A DNA stretch of 7,361 nucleotides from JBBDRV01 sp040905285. GTDB lineage: Bacteria; Bacteroidota; Rhodothermia; Balneolales; Balneolaceae. The DNA lies in NCBI GenBank assembly GCA_040905285.1, contig JBBDRV010000105.1, forward strand, positions 1-7,361, given 5' to 3'. The notes under the pieces are model-generated. The model was not told the origin of the DNA. It saw only the letters and a list, made by a program, of their open reading frames with translations, and searched no databases. Positions 7,071 to 7,361 of the stretch are shown in pieces. The number at the start of each line of letters is the position of its first letter. Within the stretch, counting starts at the first letter, position 1. The position numbers and the translations under genes were made by a program.

Positions 7071-7232
7071 TGTCTTGCACCCTCCACATTTATGAACGGC
7101 CAAGTCTTGTTCTTTTTGCTTCGGACTGCTTTAAAAAATAATCAAATAGCATCTGCTATGCTCTGATTTTTTGCATTGTCCGGAGCAAAAATTCCTGCGA
7201 CTTACCATTCAACACATGGAGGGTGCAAGACA
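7071..7232. repeat. About 162-base imperfect palindrome with 16-bp perfect ends (MITE/foldback-like) between two tRNA genes
   Basis: The ends TGTCTTGCACCCTCCA (7071-7086) and TGGAGGGTGCAAGACA (7217-7232) are exact reverse complements. Further in, TTTTTGCTTCGGAC (7113-7126) pairs with GTCCGGAGCAAAAA (7178-7191) with a single G:T-type mismatch and in the same register. The middle closes with AGCAT (7148-7152) and ATGCT (7158-7162) around CTGCT. The remaining arm sequence also aligns loosely, for example AAGTC on both sides. There is no open reading frame of note and no transposase. No clear target-site duplication is visible, although GTGTCTT occurs at 7070-7076 and 7233-7239. It could be a miniature inverted-repeat element, an extragenic palindrome or a large structured RNA. 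Confidence 0.65.
7114..7131 (+). repeat. Direct repeat copy 1 (18 bases), inside the left arm of the palindrome
   Basis: TTTTGCTTCGGACTGCTT here recurs at 7238-7255 in the same orientation with one difference (C to T at base 6). This copy forms part of the inner stem of the palindrome. Confidence 0.6.
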
Positions 7233-7237
7233 GTGTC

Positions 7238-7255
7238 TTTTGTTTCGGACTGCTT
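7238..7255 (+). repeat. Direct repeat copy 2 (18 bases), just outside the palindrome
   Basis: TTTTGTTTCGGACTGCTT matches 17 of 18 bases of 7114-7131. It begins six bases beyond the right end of the palindrome and may be a remnant of a second, partial copy of the same repeat family. Confidence 0.6.
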
Positions 7256-7287
7256 CAGTACCTGAGCCGGGAATTACATATACATAT

Positions 7288-7307
7288 AAAAATCACCGGT
7301 TCAGTGA
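7288..7307 (-). terminator. Weak terminator-like hairpin just after tRNA-Glu
   Basis: On the minus strand, five bases after the tRNA-Glu discriminator base, TCAC and GTGA form a 4-bp stem with a seven-base loop, followed directly by five T residues. The T run is suitable for an intrinsic terminator but the stem is short. If it works, tRNA-Glu and tRNA-His would be separate transcripts; if not, they are co-transcribed. Confidence 0.25.
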
Positions 7308-7312
7308 ACAAG

Positions 7313-7361
7313 TACCGCGTACGGGATTTGAACCCGTGTTACCGCCGTGAAAGGGCGGCGT
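7313..7361 (-). tRNA. tRNA-Glu (anticodon TTC), 3' part only, cut by window edge
   Basis: The minus strand gives anticodon stem CCGCC/GGCGG around loop CTTTCAC (anticodon TTC), variable region TAAC, T arm ACGGG/CCCGT around TTCAAAT, acceptor 3' strand ACGCGGT and discriminator A. The anticodon arm and variable loop are nearly identical to E. coli tRNA-Glu. About 49 bases are present; the D arm and 5' acceptor strand lie beyond the window. CCA is not encoded. Confidence 0.92.

Noticed and set aside
6780..7166. Reading frames on both strands running over tRNA-His
   Set aside because: They cross a complete tRNA gene; peptide patterns such as 'GPGGRGFDSHRAP' or 'GSPMGIEPTTSRATT' are typical false translations of tRNA sequence.
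7070..7239. GTGTCTT at 7070-7076 and 7233-7239 as a target-site duplication
   Set aside because: The left copy overlaps the terminal inverted repeat itself, so the matches do not flank the element cleanly.
7066..7312. CRISPR array in the repeat-rich tRNA spacer
   Set aside because: There is only one inverted pair and one pair of direct repeats, with no regular repeat-spacer periodicity and no cas genes.

Overview
The window looks like an ordinary chromosomal region of a bacterium with about 48% GC, probably from the Bacteroidota/Chlorobiota/Balneolota side of the FCB group. This placement is an inference. It rests on a fused alpha+beta 2-oxoacid dehydrogenase E1 of about 800 residues with the 'WDDGYGIS' variant of the thiamine-diphosphate motif, a short MerR-type protein of the 'LYYSIGEV...HVLRYWE' type, an 'EYINR' heme A synthase, a GT2 of the 'DADLQDDP...HDFNCGLK' type, and weak or absent Shine-Dalgarno sequences.

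Layout. Bases 1-110 hold a leader with a strong hairpin. Bases 111-2531 (+) encode the fused E1. It converges on ctaB (heme O synthase, 2545-3483, -) with 13 bases between them. ctaB is divergent from ctaA (heme A synthase, 3582-4526, +), so the two consecutive steps heme B to heme O to heme A share one roughly 100-base intergenic region containing an 8-bp inverted repeat. ctaA converges on a small MerR-like gene (4552-4878, -). A spacer of about 250 bases with no recognisable gene follows. Then comes a two-gene (+) operon: a membrane-anchored family 2 glycosyltransferase (ending at 6100) and a class I SAM methyltransferase (6102-6959), separated by one base. The right end carries two minus-strand tRNA genes, tRNA-His(GTG) at 6991-7065 and the 3' part of tRNA-Glu(TTC) from 7313 to the window edge.

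How the genes work together. ctaB and ctaA form a clear two-step pathway that makes heme A for an aa3/caa3-type terminal oxidase, whose subunits are not in the window. The glycosyltransferase and methyltransferase look like a lipid-linked sugar or cell-surface pair, but their substrates are unknown. The E1 has no E2 or E3 partner here and its keto acid cannot be fixed from sequence.

The least explained piece of DNA is the 247-base spacer between the two tRNAs. It holds an imperfect palindrome of about 162 bases with 16-bp perfect ends (7071-7232), followed by a direct copy of part of its own arm. It resembles a MITE or foldback repeat. I see no CRISPR array, defence system, phage gene or transposase. 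No strongly novel multi-gene system can be supported.
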